NCBI RefSeq assembly: GCF_004367745.1
Contig: NZ_CP037993.1
Coordinates: forward strand, 1,302,001-1,366,000
Source of the DNA: Herbaspirillum huttiense
Lineage (GTDB): Bacteria > Pseudomonadota > Gammaproteobacteria > Burkholderiales > Burkholderiaceae_D
Length of the DNA: 64,000 nucleotides
Direction of reading: 5' to 3'
A program made the position numbers and the translations under genes. Of this stretch, positions 15,649-25,368 are shown in pieces; positions within the stretch are counted from its first letter, which is position 1; every line of letters starts with the position of its first letter. The notes beneath the pieces are model-generated. The model searched no databases. It was not told where the DNA came from and saw only the letters and a program-made list of their open reading frames with translations.

Positions 15649-16404
15649 TTACTTGAGCGACGCCATCCTATCCTTGCCGGTCTGTGCGGCAGGGGTGTTC
15701 GGATACTTGGCGATCAACTGTTCCAGGGTCTTCTTGGCCGCTGCCTTGTCCTTCAGTTCAGCTTGCGAACTGGCGATGTTGAGCAGGGCGTCAGCGGCCT
15801 TGGGGTTGTCCGGATAATTCTTCACCACCACCTGCTGCGCAGCGATGGCACCCTTGTAGTCGCGCTGGGCGTACAGGGCATTGCCTTGCCAGTATTGCGC
15901 CGAGGCGGCGTAGCCGGATTGCGGATAGCGCTTGATGAAGTCGGCAAAGGCGTTGGCCGCTCCCTTGTAGTCGCCACCCTTGAATTGCGACAGGGCCGCA
16001 TCATAGGCCTGCTGTTCGGACACGCCCACAGCCACGGTCTGGCCATCGACTTGCACCTGCTGCGGCTCCAGCTTGCGCAGGCGTGCATCCAGGTCGACGT
16101 AGAAATCCTTCTGGCGTTGCTGGGCGTTGGTAATCTCGTTGGTCAGCACCTCGATCTGGCCGCGCAGCGCCGCAATCTGGGATTGCAGGTTGTCGTTGCG
16201 GTCCGAGAGCGTCAGGACACTGTTCTTGTCAGCCTTGTTGGCAACGTCACGCTGCAGGGCTTCGATCTTGGAACGGATGTCCAGGATGGCCTTGCGCGCC
16301 TCGTCATCATCAAACAGGCCGGCACGGGCGGTAAGCGGTAGGAAAGCCGTGGCGGCCAGCAAGGCCGCCACGGTTACCGATTTCAGTTTGAAAGCGGTAT
16401 GCAT
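15649..16404 (-). CDS. cpoB: Tol-Pal cell division coordinator CpoB (YbgF)
   Basis: A 251-residue periplasmic protein. The signal peptide ends ARA before GLFDDD. Residues about 30-110 are a trimerising coiled coil (SKIEALQRDVANK, IAALRGQIEVLTNE). Residues 125-250 hold TPR repeats (YDAALSQFKGGDYKGAANAF, YWQGNALYAQRDYKGAI). CpoB links peptidoglycan synthesis to outer-membrane constriction through TolA. It is the last gene of the tolQRAB-pal-cpoB operon, 5 bp after pal. Confidence 0.95.
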   Translation of the reverse strand: MHTAFKLKSVTVAALLAATAFLPLTARAGLFDDDEARKAILDIRSKIEALQRDVANKADKNSVLTLSDRNDNLQSQIAALRGQIEVLTNEITNAQQRQKDFYVDLDARLRKLEPQQVQVDGQTVAVGVSEQQAYDAALSQFKGGDYKGAANAFADFIKRYPQSGYAASAQYWQGNALYAQRDYKGAIAAQQVVVKNYPDNPKAADALLNIASSQAELKDKAAAKKTLEQLIAKYPNTPAAQTGKDRMASLK

Positions 16405-16409
16405 GTCGA

Positions 16410-16928
16410 TTATTGGTAAGCGATGTCAGCGCGACGGTTCTCGGCGTAGGACGCTTCATCCTGGCCCAGTGCCTTGGGCTTTTCCTTGCCGAAGGAAACC
16501 GCTTCCACTTGTGCATCCGACACGCCCAGCAGGACCAGTGCCTTGCGGACGGCTTCTGCACGCTTCTGACCCAGGGCCAGGTTGTACTCTGCGCCACCGC
16601 GATCATCGGTGTTGCCCTGGATGATGACCTTGCGGTCCTTGTGAGCCACCAGGTACTTGGCGTGGTTTTCGATGACGGTACGGTATTCCGGCTTGACAGT
16701 GTAGCTGTCGTAGTCGAAGTACACGCTACGCTTGGCCAGCACGCCTTGCGGGTCGTTCAGCGGATCAACCGAACCGGCGTTGACGGTGCCCACGGCGCGG
16801 GTGTCAGCGCCGTTGCTGGCGCCGTTCTGCACGGGGGCGTTGGCCTTGTCGTCCAGCTTGGTCGACGAGCAGGCGGCCAGCAGAACAGCGCTGGAGACGA
16901 TGAGGGCGAAGGTACTGATAGTGCGCAT
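16410..16928 (-). CDS. pal: peptidoglycan-associated lipoprotein Pal
   Basis: A 172-residue lipoprotein with lipobox LLAAC. The OmpA-like peptidoglycan-binding domain occupies about residues 65-170 (VYFDYDSYTVKPEY, IQGNTDDRGGAEYNLALGQKRA, NRRADIAYQ). It anchors the outer membrane to peptidoglycan and is the partner of TolB. The length and motifs are complete. It lies between tolB and cpoB in the usual order. Confidence 0.97.
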   Translation of the reverse strand: MRTISTFALIVSSAVLLAACSSTKLDDKANAPVQNGASNGADTRAVGTVNAGSVDPLNDPQGVLAKRSVYFDYDSYTVKPEYRTVIENHAKYLVAHKDRKVIIQGNTDDRGGAEYNLALGQKRAEAVRKALVLLGVSDAQVEAVSFGKEKPKALGQDEASYAENRRADIAYQ

Positions 16929-16971
16929 TTTGGATTTCTCCTTGTCGTGATGAAAGCAATATTGGATTTCT

Positions 16972-18270
16972 TTATTTCATGAACGGACCCCAGGTCGGTT
17001 CCCTGATATCACCGGCCTGCGTCGTCAGACGCTGTTTGATTCGGCCATCGACGGATACGACGGCCAGGGATCCGCGACGACCAGATTCCGTCGCGTACAT
17101 GATGTATTTGCCATTGGGCGCAAAGCTGGGCGACTGGTCACGGCTGCCATCGGAGAGGCGAATCTCCTGGCCATTGGTCAGGTCCAGTGCATACAGCTGG
17201 AACAGACCGTCGCGACGCGAAATGAAGGCCAGCGTCTTGCCATCCGGCGAAATGCGCGGGCTGATGTTGTAGCTGCCATTGAAAGTGACGCGCTGGGGAG
17301 AGCCACCATCCAGGCCCACCTTGTACACCTGCGGGCCGCCGCTGCGGTCGCTGGTGAAGTAGACGCTACCGCCATCAGGCGAAAACTGCGGTTCGGTATC
17401 GATGCCGGCACTGTTGGTCAGGCGGCGCAGGCCCGAACCGTCGGCATTGATCACGTAGACCTGGGTCAGGCCATCGCGCGTCAGGGCCACGGCCAGGCGC
17501 GAGCCGTCCGGCGACCAGGCCGGGGCCGAGTTGCTGCCCTTGAAGTTGGCCACGATGGAGCGCTGGCGGGTCACCAGGTTCTGGATGTAGACCACCGGCT
17601 TCTTCATCTCGAAGGAAACGTAGGCGACCTTGGTGCCATCCGGCGACCAGGACGGCGAGATGATCGGCTCATTGGAGCGCAATGCCACCTGCGTGCCTTC
17701 CCCATCGGCATCGGCCACTTCCAGGCGGTATTCGTTGCCGGACTTGGTCACATAGGAGATGCGGGTGGAGAAGATGCCCGGGATGCCGGTCAGCTTCTGG
17801 TAGATGTCGTCGGCGATCTTGTGCGCGGTCAGGCGCAGCAGTTGCGGCTGGGCACCGATGGACAGGGCCGAGAGCTGGCTCGACTGCACCGTGTCGAAGA
17901 GGCGATAGCGCACGTCGAAACGGCCATCGGCCAGGCGCGTGACGCTGCCCACGGCCAGTGCGTTGGCACCGCGCTTCTGCCAGTCGGCATAGTTGATGGC
18001 CGAGGAATCCGAGAGCGCATCGCTATTGTCGATCAGCTTGAAGATGCCGCTGCGGGCCAGGTCGGCCTTGACCACCGAGGTGATCTGCTGCGGAGCGGAT
18101 TCTTCGCCCGGGAAGGCGGCGATGGCCACCGGGATCTGCGAGGCACCCACGCCGGTGATCTCGAAGCGGATCTGCGCCTGCGAGGCCGGGGCGAAGGACA
18201 GGCCGGCCACGGCCACCATGGCAGTGGCCATGCGGGTCAGGGACAGGGTCAGGTAACGGGCTTTAATCAT
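16972..18270 (-). CDS. tolB: Tol-Pal system beta-propeller protein TolB
   Basis: A 432-residue periplasmic protein with a signal peptide (SQA before QIRFEI). An N-terminal alpha/beta domain covers about residues 33-170. A six-bladed propeller follows, with repeated WSPDGTKVAY, WSPDGSRLAV, FSPDGGSVYF and ISPDGKTLAF strands typical of WD40-like PD40 repeats. It binds Pal and TolA. Three bases separate its start from the upstream tolA stop, so translation is probably coupled. Confidence 0.97.
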   Translation of the reverse strand: MIKARYLTLSLTRMATAMVAVAGLSFAPASQAQIRFEITGVGASQIPVAIAAFPGEESAPQQITSVVKADLARSGIFKLIDNSDALSDSSAINYADWQKRGANALAVGSVTRLADGRFDVRYRLFDTVQSSQLSALSIGAQPQLLRLTAHKIADDIYQKLTGIPGIFSTRISYVTKSGNEYRLEVADADGEGTQVALRSNEPIISPSWSPDGTKVAYVSFEMKKPVVYIQNLVTRQRSIVANFKGSNSAPAWSPDGSRLAVALTRDGLTQVYVINADGSGLRRLTNSAGIDTEPQFSPDGGSVYFTSDRSGGPQVYKVGLDGGSPQRVTFNGSYNISPRISPDGKTLAFISRRDGLFQLYALDLTNGQEIRLSDGSRDQSPSFAPNGKYIMYATESGRRGSLAVVSVDGRIKQRLTTQAGDIREPTWGPFMK

Positions 18271-18273
18271 CGT

Positions 18274-19245
18274 TTACTGATCTTTCGGATAATGGGTGAA
18301 TGTGAAGCTGGACGGCACCTTGCCATCCGTATCGGCCGGGAAGGGCTGGGACTTCATGACGGCAGTCCGCACGGCATCGTCGAAGCCAGGGACACCTGAA
18401 GGCTTGTTCACACGCACGCTGCGTACCGTCCCGTCCGGGAACAATTCGACAGTGTACTCCCCGGCAGGGTTTCCGCTGACGCCGCTATTGTCGAAGACCG
18501 TGTTGCTGCGGATCTTGGCGCGCAACTTGTTGGCGTAGCTGGGGCTGCCCTTCGGACCTTGCGACTTCTCGGCCGTGCCGGTGCCACCGGTGGCACTGGT
18601 GGCCTGGCCCATCATGCGTTTCAAGTCTTCCTGGCGACGCTGTTCGGCCGCCTTGGCATCGGCCGCGGCTTGCTGCTGCTTCTTCTTGTCGGCAGCCTGC
18701 TTCTCGGCATCGGCCTTCTTCTTGGCTTCTTCTTCCTTCTGCTTGTCTTCCTTCAGCTTCTTCTGCTTCTCGGCTTCCAGCTTTTCCTTCTTCTCGCGGT
18801 CAGCCTTGTCCTTCTCGGCCTGTTCCTTCTTCTCGCGCTCGGCCTTTTCCTTCTCTGCCTTGAGCTTGTCGGCCTTTTCCTGTTTCTCCTGCTCTTCCTT
18901 GCGCTTCTTTTCCTTCTCTTTTTGCAGGGCGATATCGGGCTTGTCGAGCTTGGGCTCGTCGATCACCTTGGGGGCGACGGTCTTGGGCTCGATCACGGGC
19001 TGCGGCTTGTGCGGCTCGACCACCGGATCAGGTTCGGGCTGCGGCTGGGGCGGCGTGGGCAGGGGCGCGGCTTCCTTGTACTGCGGATCCCAGATCTCGG
19101 CTTCCACCGTCAGCGGTGTTTCGCTCTGCCAGCGGATGCCGATCCAGAAGAACAGGAACAAGGCCACGTGCATCACCAGCGCCAGCGTGATGGCGCGCCA
19201 GCGGCCGGGTGGCTTGGGGATGGTGTAGTGTGCGTTATCGCTCAT
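18274..19245 (-). CDS. tolA: Tol-Pal system protein TolA
   Basis: A 323-residue protein. One membrane helix near residues 17-37 (ITLALVMHVALFLFFWIGI) is followed by a Pro-rich stretch, then by a long Lys/Glu/Ala-rich helix (about residues 105-210) that spans the periplasm. The last 95 residues form a TonB/TolA C-terminal domain (YTVELFPDGTVRSVRV, PGFDDAVRTAVMKSQPFP). It transmits proton-motive force from TolQR to TolB-Pal. The charged repeat explains the long spurious open frames on the opposite strand. Confidence 0.95.
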   Translation of the reverse strand: MSDNAHYTIPKPPGRWRAITLALVMHVALFLFFWIGIRWQSETPLTVEAEIWDPQYKEAAPLPTPPQPQPEPDPVVEPHKPQPVIEPKTVAPKVIDEPKLDKPDIALQKEKEKKRKEEQEKQEKADKLKAEKEKAEREKKEQAEKDKADREKKEKLEAEKQKKLKEDKQKEEEAKKKADAEKQAADKKKQQQAAADAKAAEQRRQEDLKRMMGQATSATGGTGTAEKSQGPKGSPSYANKLRAKIRSNTVFDNSGVSGNPAGEYTVELFPDGTVRSVRVNKPSGVPGFDDAVRTAVMKSQPFPADTDGKVPSSFTFTHYPKDQ

Positions 19246-19262
19246 ATCACTCGGCTGTGCGC

Positions 19263-19697
19263 TTACTTGGTGGCCAGGCCGACCCGCGCGATTCCCTGTT
19301 TCTTGGCTTCCGAGATGACTTGCACCACGTCGTCGTACTTGATTTCCTTGTCGGCCGAAATCATCACCGCCAGGTCCGGATTGTCCTCATGCAGCTTGCG
19401 CAGGCGTTCCGACAGGTCGGTCTTGCCGGTGACGGTCTCGGCCTTCTTGCCGCCGCTCTTGGGGCCGTTGATGCGAATGGTGGCCTGGGCGTTGGGCTTG
19501 AGGGCGATCTCGATGTAATCCGACGGCGGCTGCGTGGACTTGCCCGCCGTGGGCAGGTTGATCACGCTGGGATTGGTGATGGGCGTGGCCACCATGAAGA
19601 TGATGAGCAGCACCAGCATCACGTCGATGTAGGGCACGACGTTGATCTCGGACTTGAACTTGCGGGGACGGCCCCCGCGCATCGATGAGCCAGCCAT
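19263..19697 (-). CDS. tolR: Tol-Pal system protein TolR
   Basis: A 144-residue ExbD/TolR family protein. A short cytoplasmic N-terminus (MAGSSMRGGRPRKFKSEIN) precedes a single helix containing the essential Asp in VVPYIDVMLVLLIIFMV, and a periplasmic domain follows. With TolQ it forms the proton-driven motor. The ATG at 19697 overlaps the tolQ stop by one base (TAATG), which fixes the start and implies translational coupling. Confidence 0.96.
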   Translation of the reverse strand: MAGSSMRGGRPRKFKSEINVVPYIDVMLVLLIIFMVATPITNPSVINLPTAGKSTQPPSDYIEIALKPNAQATIRINGPKSGGKKAETVTGKTDLSERLRKLHEDNPDLAVMISADKEIKYDDVVQVISEAKKQGIARVGLATK

Positions 19698-20398
19698 TAG
19701 CGTGCCTGACGTTGCAAGATGTTGGAGAACTCTTCGATGAAGCTCTCGAAGCGGATCGCCAGACGGTCGATGTCGTGCGAATAGCGGTTGTAGGCCACCA
19801 CCGCCGGAATCGCCGCGAACAGGCCGATGGCCGTGGCGATCAGGGCTTCGGCAATGCCGGGCGCCACCGCAGCCAGGGTGGCCTGCTGCACGTTGGCCAG
19901 GCCACGGAAGGCGTTCATGATGCCCCACACGGTGCCGAACAGGCCCACATACGGGGACACCGAACCGACCGAGGCCAGGAAGGCCAGGTGCGATTCCAGC
20001 GCATCCATCTCGCGCTGGTAGGCGGCGCGCATGGCGCGGCGGGCACCGTCGAGCAGCAGGGCGGGTTCGACCGCACCGCCACGCGCGGCCACCGACGCCT
20101 TGGCCTTGGTGAATTCACCCATGCCGGCCTGGAAGATGCGCTCCAGCGCGCCACCGGCACCGGCCTTGCGGCGGTTGGACAGGGCATCCTGGTACAGCGC
20201 CGACAGGTTGCCGCCGGACCAGAAGACGCGCTCGAATTCCTCGGTCTGCACACGGGCCGAGCGGATGGTGAACATCTTGCGGAAGATGTAGGTCCAGCTG
20301 ATGATCGAGGCCGACAGCAGCAGCAACATCACGAGTTGCACCAGGACGGACGCGTTGGCGATCAGTGAAATGAAGGACAGGTCTTGTGTGACGTTCAT
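19697..20398 (-). CDS. tolQ: Tol-Pal system motor protein TolQ
   Basis: A 233-residue MotA/TolQ/ExbB family protein with three membrane helices: residues about 15-38, and a pair in the C-terminal half (SVGSVSPYVGLFGTVWGIMNAF, GIAEALIATAIGLFAAIPAVVAYNR). The motif GLFGTVWGI and the Ala/Gly-rich third helix are typical. It is the first gene of the tol operon; ybgC lies 235 bp upstream, farther than in E. coli, so tolQ probably has its own promoter in the gap. Confidence 0.96.
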   Translation of the reverse strand: MNVTQDLSFISLIANASVLVQLVMLLLLSASIISWTYIFRKMFTIRSARVQTEEFERVFWSGGNLSALYQDALSNRRKAGAGGALERIFQAGMGEFTKAKASVAARGGAVEPALLLDGARRAMRAAYQREMDALESHLAFLASVGSVSPYVGLFGTVWGIMNAFRGLANVQQATLAAVAPGIAEALIATAIGLFAAIPAVVAYNRYSHDIDRLAIRFESFIEEFSNILQRQAR

Positions 20399-20633
20399 GG
20401 GAAAGTGTGGCGGCTTGAAGGCGGCGTTGGGGTGAGGAGGCTAGGTTAAAAATCTGTTGTTTTGTGTGAACGTTCAGTGAGGCGGTGACGCTATATGAAA
20501 CGGTACGAAACAAAAGACGGCAAATGTGCAGAGAAGTTTTCCACGGCGCAGATTGTCCCAAACGACGGGAATGTGTCGCCACAAGGCGACAGTCCCAGCA
20601 CCATAAAGGCCCGGATGAGCTTTTCCGTTGACA

Positions 20634-21095
20634 TCATGTGGCCTTCTTGATGCGATTCAGCAATTCGTCAGGAATCGGACGCGGCCGGAAAGTGGCCTGG
20701 TCCACACAGACTACGGTGATGCTGCCTCGTGCCAGCAGACGCGGTGCACTGCCTTCGAGGCCTGCGCTACCTGAGCCGTCCCCCGACGGCAGGCGCCAGG
20801 CCTCCTGGATGAATTGCATGGAGGCATTTCGAAATTTTTCGACCACGACGGTCAGGCGGAGTTCATCGTCCAGGCGGGCGGGCGAGAGATAGTCGACGCT
20901 GGTGTTCTTGACCACGAAGATGGCACCGGTGGTCTCGGCCAGGTGCTGCTGCTGGAAACCGAAGGAGCGCAGCCATTCGGTGCGGGCGCGCTCAAAGAAC
21001 TTCAGGTAGTTGGCGTAGAAGACCACGCCTCCGGTGTCAGTATCTTCGTAATAGACCCGGATCTTCCAGTCGAATGGACTACTGGCGGCACTCAT
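20634..21095 (-). CDS. ybgC: YbgC-type acyl-CoA thioesterase
   Basis: A 153-residue hot-dog fold thioesterase. The N-terminal motif RVYYEDTDTGGVVFYANYLKFFERAR carries the conserved Asp of the 4-hydroxybenzoyl-CoA thioesterase family (YbgC subgroup). It hydrolyses acyl-CoA or acyl-ACP and is linked to the Tol-Pal cluster in many proteobacteria. The length is a little over the usual 135 because of a small insert around GDGSGSAGLEGS. It reads towards tolQ. Confidence 0.92.
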   Translation of the reverse strand: MSAASSPFDWKIRVYYEDTDTGGVVFYANYLKFFERARTEWLRSFGFQQQHLAETTGAIFVVKNTSVDYLSPARLDDELRLTVVVEKFRNASMQFIQEAWRLPSGDGSGSAGLEGSAPRLLARGSITVVCVDQATFRPRPIPDELLNRIKKAT

Positions 21096-21322
21096 ATGCT
21101 TCTTGTTATTGGGAAATCTGCTGTGGCAGGGGAGTAAGAATCAGGAAATCAGGAAAAGTGAACAGGAAACCCATCGCGGTCCGCGATGATGCCGTCAGGC
21201 AAGCGAACGAATTGACGGCCGCTCGCTGCCTGCAGAACTTGTCCATCCGCCAAGGTCGGGCGAGGATGGCGTTCTTGCGGTGCCAGGGCACCTTCGGCAA
21301 AAACGCCATTCTACTCCATCCC

Positions 21323-22075
21323 TTACTGTTTGCGCTTGATGTTGAAGGGGCTGAAGCCCTGGCAGGTCGGCATCAGTTCCATGTAATTGATGTTCACATG
21401 GGCGGGCATGGTGGCGACCCAGAAGGCGGCTTCCGCGATGTCTTCAGCCGTCAGCGGGGTCGTTCCTTCATACACCTTCGCCGCCGCGCCATCGTCGCCC
21501 TTGAAGCGCACGTTGGAGAACTCGGTGCCGCCGCACAGGCCGGGCGCCAGGTTGGTGGCGCGCACGCCGGTACCGACCAGGTCGGCACGCAGGTTCAGGG
21601 TGAACTGGTCGACGAAGGCCTTGGTGGCACCGTAGACGTTGCCGCCCGGATAGGGATAGGCACCGGCCACCGAGCCCAGGTTGATGATGGTGCCGCTGCC
21701 GCGCTTGACCATCTCCGGCAGCAGGGCGTGGGTGATGGTGACCAGGCCCTTGACGTTGGTGTCGATCATGGTTTCCCAGTCCGACAGCGCCACCTCGTGG
21801 GCCGGGCCCAGGCCCAGCGCCAGGCCGGCGTTGTTGACCAGCACGTCGACCTGCTTCCACTCGCCCGACAGGCTCTCCAGGCCGGCCTTGATCGATTCCT
21901 TGCTGGTCACGTCCAGCACCAGGGGCAGCACCTTGTCGGCACCCAGTTCCTTGACCAGGTCATCCAGGCGCTCCTTGCGGCGACCGGCCGCGATCACCTT
22001 GTGACCGTTGCCGGCAAATTTGCGCGCCATGGCGGCACCGAAGCCTGCGGTTGCTCCTGTAATCAACACGACCAT
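21323..22075 (-). CDS. SDR oxidoreductase, YdfG-like (3-hydroxy acid dehydrogenase)
   Basis: A 250-residue classical short-chain dehydrogenase. The Rossmann motif is TGATAGFG, the NNAG motif is present (VLVNNAGLALG), the catalytic Ser is in INLGSVAGAYPYPGG and the YxxxK pair is VYGATKAF. The C-terminal LMPTCQGFSPF resembles YdfG, which reduces malonic semialdehyde and oxidises L-allo-threonine or serine. The start at 22075 is the family N-terminus. It is divergent from glyA, another serine-linked gene. Confidence 0.85.
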   Translation of the reverse strand: MVVLITGATAGFGAAMARKFAGNGHKVIAAGRRKERLDDLVKELGADKVLPLVLDVTSKESIKAGLESLSGEWKQVDVLVNNAGLALGLGPAHEVALSDWETMIDTNVKGLVTITHALLPEMVKRGSGTIINLGSVAGAYPYPGGNVYGATKAFVDQFTLNLRADLVGTGVRATNLAPGLCGGTEFSNVRFKGDDGAAAKVYEGTTPLTAEDIAEAAFWVATMPAHVNINYMELMPTCQGFSPFNIKRKQ

Positions 22076-22289
22076 CTCTTGATTCTCCTGTTGTGTGGCG
22101 ATGAGACCGGTGCCGGGCAGGGAAACTGGATAAAGCTTCACACCGGCGATCCGGAAGTAAAAACGAAAGAAGCGAAATTGTAGCCCAAAGCCGCTTTTTA
22201 CGAGGATGGGCTCGCTTTTCTCGGGTTTTTTCCGGCTTTTTCTTTCATATCGGCTCGGGAGCGTGGCTGTTGCGCGGCCACCATGGTTC

Positions 22290-22318
22290 TTGCCCAAATC
22301 GCCCCGTTTCACTACAAT
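22290..22318 (+). promoter_or_regulatory. sigma70 promoter of glyA
   Basis: TTGCCC (22290-22295) and TACAAT (22313-22318) are separated by 17 bp. The predicted start near 22325 lies just before the ZTP riboswitch. Confidence 0.7.
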
Positions 22319-22333
22319 GCGCTCACCATTTCG

Positions 22334-22453
22334 TCTCACGTGACTGGCGAAACGCCGGGTAAAACCGGCCAAGATGGGGATCCATCGGGAAGCGTGAGAT
22401 TTCAACAGCCGTGCGCCTGGGCAGCCGAATGGACAGTACGACTGAGGCTGCCC
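22334..22453 (+). ncRNA. ZTP (pfl) riboswitch and expression platform
   Basis: The P1 arms TCTCACG (22334-22340) and CGTGAGA (22393-22399) pair exactly. Inside lie the conserved CGTGACTGGCG segment (22339-22349) and a GCCGG/CCGGC stem (22354-22358/22365-22369). The conserved 3' element GCGCCTGGGCA is at 22413-22423. These are the signature parts of the ZTP (pfl) aptamer, known before folate and purine genes including glyA. GGGCAGCC (22419-22426), which overlaps the ligand-binding 3' element, can pair with GGCTGCCC (22446-22453); this is a natural switch, with T residues some 10 nt further on. Confidence 0.9.
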
Positions 22454-22570
22454 GCAATCCCATTCCATTTTTCCGGCCCTCATTCGATTTCGGAAGTCGA
22501 GCCCCCGGCATGTCCGCATGCTGCCGGTGACGCGATCTTCGGCCCCAGCTCATCAATTTGGAGAAAAGCC

Positions 22571-23815
<1,245 letters not shown>

Positions 23816-23829
23816 TTGACGACGGAAAT

Positions 23830-23930
23830 GCCGGCCCGTTGGGGGCCGGCGTGAAGTTTTCTGCCAAAAAGCGGAAACTGCACCTGTCGTAGAAGATGTT
23901 CCGGACGGCGCCCGTTACTGCGGGCGCCGT
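23830..23930 (+). terminator. two strong hairpins after glyA
   Basis: Hairpin 1 has arms GCCGGCCC (23830-23837) and GGGCCGGC (23843-23850). Hairpin 2 has 10-bp perfect arms at 23905-23914 and 23921-23930 with a 6-nt loop. Neither is followed by a long T run, so one may be the glyA terminator and the other part of the nrdR leader. Confidence 0.5.
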
Positions 23931-24090
23931 CGCTTATTTGGACCGGCCGGTTTGCCCTCGCATACGATGGCCGGGCCGGCCTGGGGATGCAACACTGTGG
24001 TGCTTGCCATGGCGTGGCCGGCGCGTCATCGAAGTACCGGGCCCCGGCCCTCATTGTCCAGCTCAATCCAACTACTGCCTCACTGCCACC

Positions 24091-24570
24091 ATGAAGTGCC
24101 CATTCTGCAATCACGAAGATACCCCGGTGCTGGATACGCGCCTGTCCGAGGACGGCCATTCCATTCGCCGCCGCCGCCGCTGCGGCAATTGCGACAAGCG
24201 CTTCACGACTTACGAGCGCATCGAGCTGACCATGCCGGTGATCGTCAAGAAGAATGGCAGCCGTACCGACTTTGATCCGGCCAAGCTGCGCGGCAGCCTG
24301 ATGCTGGCACTGCGCAAGCGCCCGGTATCGGCCGAGGCGGTCGATATGGCCATCCAGAGCATCCAGGACAAGCTGCTGCAAAGCGGCGAGCGCGAGGTGA
24401 TGTCGGGGCAGGTCGGGGAGCTGGTGATGCGCGAACTGAAGCGTCTGGACAAGATCGCCTATATCCGCTTTGCCTCGGTCTACAAGAGCTTCGAGGATGT
24501 GACCGAATTCCAGGATGTGATCGATGAAGTGGGACTGGAGCGCAAGGGCGCGAAGAAACGCGAGAGCTGA
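24091..24570 (+). CDS. nrdR: transcriptional repressor NrdR
   Basis: A 159-residue protein of the expected length. The N-terminal zinc ribbon shows CPFC near residues 3-6 and CGNC near residues 31-34, with the basic stretch RRRRRC between. An ATP-cone domain follows ([17 protein letters not shown]). NrdR senses nucleotides and represses ribonucleotide reductase genes. glyA-nrdR is a conserved betaproteobacterial order, and both genes bear on nucleotide supply. Confidence 0.96.
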   Translation: MKCPFCNHEDTPVLDTRLSEDGHSIRRRRRCGNCDKRFTTYERIELTMPVIVKKNGSRTDFDPAKLRGSLMLALRKRPVSAEAVDMAIQSIQDKLLQSGEREVMSGQVGELVMRELKRLDKIAYIRFASVYKSFEDVTEFQDVIDEVGLERKGAKKRES

Positions 24571-24659
24571 GTGAGGCGAAGAGGGGGCGGCGCTGCTTGG
24601 TCCTCCGTCACGCCAGCAAACAGGCGTAACAAAGAGGCATTACAAACAGGCATAAAAAA

Positions 24660-24679
24660 ACGGCTGCGAATGCAGCCGT
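24660..24679. terminator. bidirectional terminator between nrdR and 6S RNA
   Basis: ACGGCTGC (24660-24667) pairs exactly with GCAGCCGT (24672-24679) around a GAAT loop. It is flanked by seven A on the left and five T on the right, so it works for nrdR on the plus strand and for the 6S transcript on the minus strand. Confidence 0.88.
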
Positions 24680-24685
24680 TTTTCT

Positions 24686-24864
24686 TCAATCCAAGTCCCG
24701 CCTGTGCCGCTGTGCCGGCATCCTGAACCTGACGGTTCAAGTTGGCTGCGGTAGTTCAATTTCGGGTTCATCGGACTAGCGACGCTCACGCCCATCAAAC
24801 GATCCCACAGCCTATGCTCGTAAATGGTTCAAGGAATATATGGCAATCGCGAACACGGCAGGAG
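24686..24864 (-). ncRNA. ssrS: 6S RNA
   Basis: On the minus strand the transcript starts near CTCCTGCCGTGTTCGCG. Near the 3' end it has ACTTGAACC, four bases, GGTTCA, then GATGCCGGCACAGCGGCA. This resembles the 3' part of E. coli 6S (CCTTGAACC/GGTTCAAGG followed by a GC-rich closing strand). The 5' CCTGCCGTG and the 3' CAGCGGCACAGG form an imperfect closing stem. The length of about 180 nt and the position right after zapA fit 6S RNA, which binds the sigma70 holoenzyme in stationary phase. The ends are approximate. Confidence 0.82.
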
Positions 24865-24869
24865 TACGA

Positions 24870-24898
24870 AGTCTAACCGATTCATCTTCGTCCTCCAA
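24870..24898 (-). promoter_or_regulatory. promoter of 6S RNA
   Basis: On the minus strand TTGGAG (24893-24898) and TAGACT (24870-24875) are separated by 17 bp and point to a start near 24863. Confidence 0.6.
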
Positions 24899-24971
24899 GA
24901 CCTTCCTCAAAAATAAGTCGACGATTTTGTAACCGGATTTTCTTCAGGGGAAGTGCTTGCTCCGGGAAAGC

Positions 24972-24998
24972 AAAATGGCTGCGCAAGGCAGCCATTTT
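24972..24998 (-). terminator. terminator after zapA
   Basis: AAAATGGCTGC (24972-24982) and GCAGCCATTTT (24988-24998) pair perfectly around a 5-nt loop, and the arm itself ends in TTTT on the minus strand. A second small dyad (25026-25032/25038-25044) lies between it and the zapA stop. Confidence 0.75.
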
Positions 24999-25050
24999 CT
25001 CAAGCACGCGTAAAGAATTTCCGCGTGTCAGCATGGCGCTGACAGCGCAC

Positions 25051-25368
25051 TCAAAACAGTTTTTCCTGCGGTGCCAGCGCCTGGTCCACCACCTCGGTGA
25101 TGGCGGCAATCTGCTGCTGCCATTGCGCAATGGTCAGGCCGGCGAAGGGACCTTCAGCACGTTGCATGCTCAGCAACTCGGCAGCGATGCCCAGTCCGGC
25201 CATCACGGCGATGCGGTCGGTGCCCTTGATGCGGCCGGCGTCGCGGATGGCGCGCATCTTCTGGTCGAGATAGGCCACGGCATGATGCAGCGCGGCCTGT
25301 TCGCCTTCCTGGCAGGCCAGCGTATAGGACTGGCCCATGATCATGGCATTGATCTGGATGGTGGTCAT
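25051..25368 (-). CDS. zapA: cell division protein ZapA
   Basis: A 105-residue protein of normal ZapA length. The N-terminal beta part (IQINAMIMGQSYTLACQEGE) and the segment AAxxLDxKMRAIRDAG followed by the dimerising helix are typical. ZapA cross-links FtsZ filaments at the division ring. Its ATG overlaps the stop of the upstream coiled-coil gene (ATGA, 4 bp), so they are coupled. The 6S RNA gene follows, as in many proteobacteria. Confidence 0.92.
   Translation of the reverse strand: MTTIQINAMIMGQSYTLACQEGEQAALHHAVAYLDQKMRAIRDAGRIKGTDRIAVMAGLGIAAELLSMQRAEGPFAGLTIAQWQQQIAAITEVVDQALAPQEKLF

Noticed and set aside
18640..18930. Repetitive AAG/GAG tract that resembles a DNA tandem repeat
   Set aside because: It encodes the long charged helix of TolA, a normal feature of the family.
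18559..19518. Long Leu/Phe-rich plus-strand frame that looks like a membrane protein
   Set aside because: It is the antisense of the Lys/Glu-rich helix of TolA; AAG and GAG codons read backwards give Leu and Phe.
21106..21309. 67-codon minus-strand frame between ybgC and the SDR gene
   Set aside because: No ribosome site, no recognisable motif and unusual composition for this genome; I treat the gap as non-coding.
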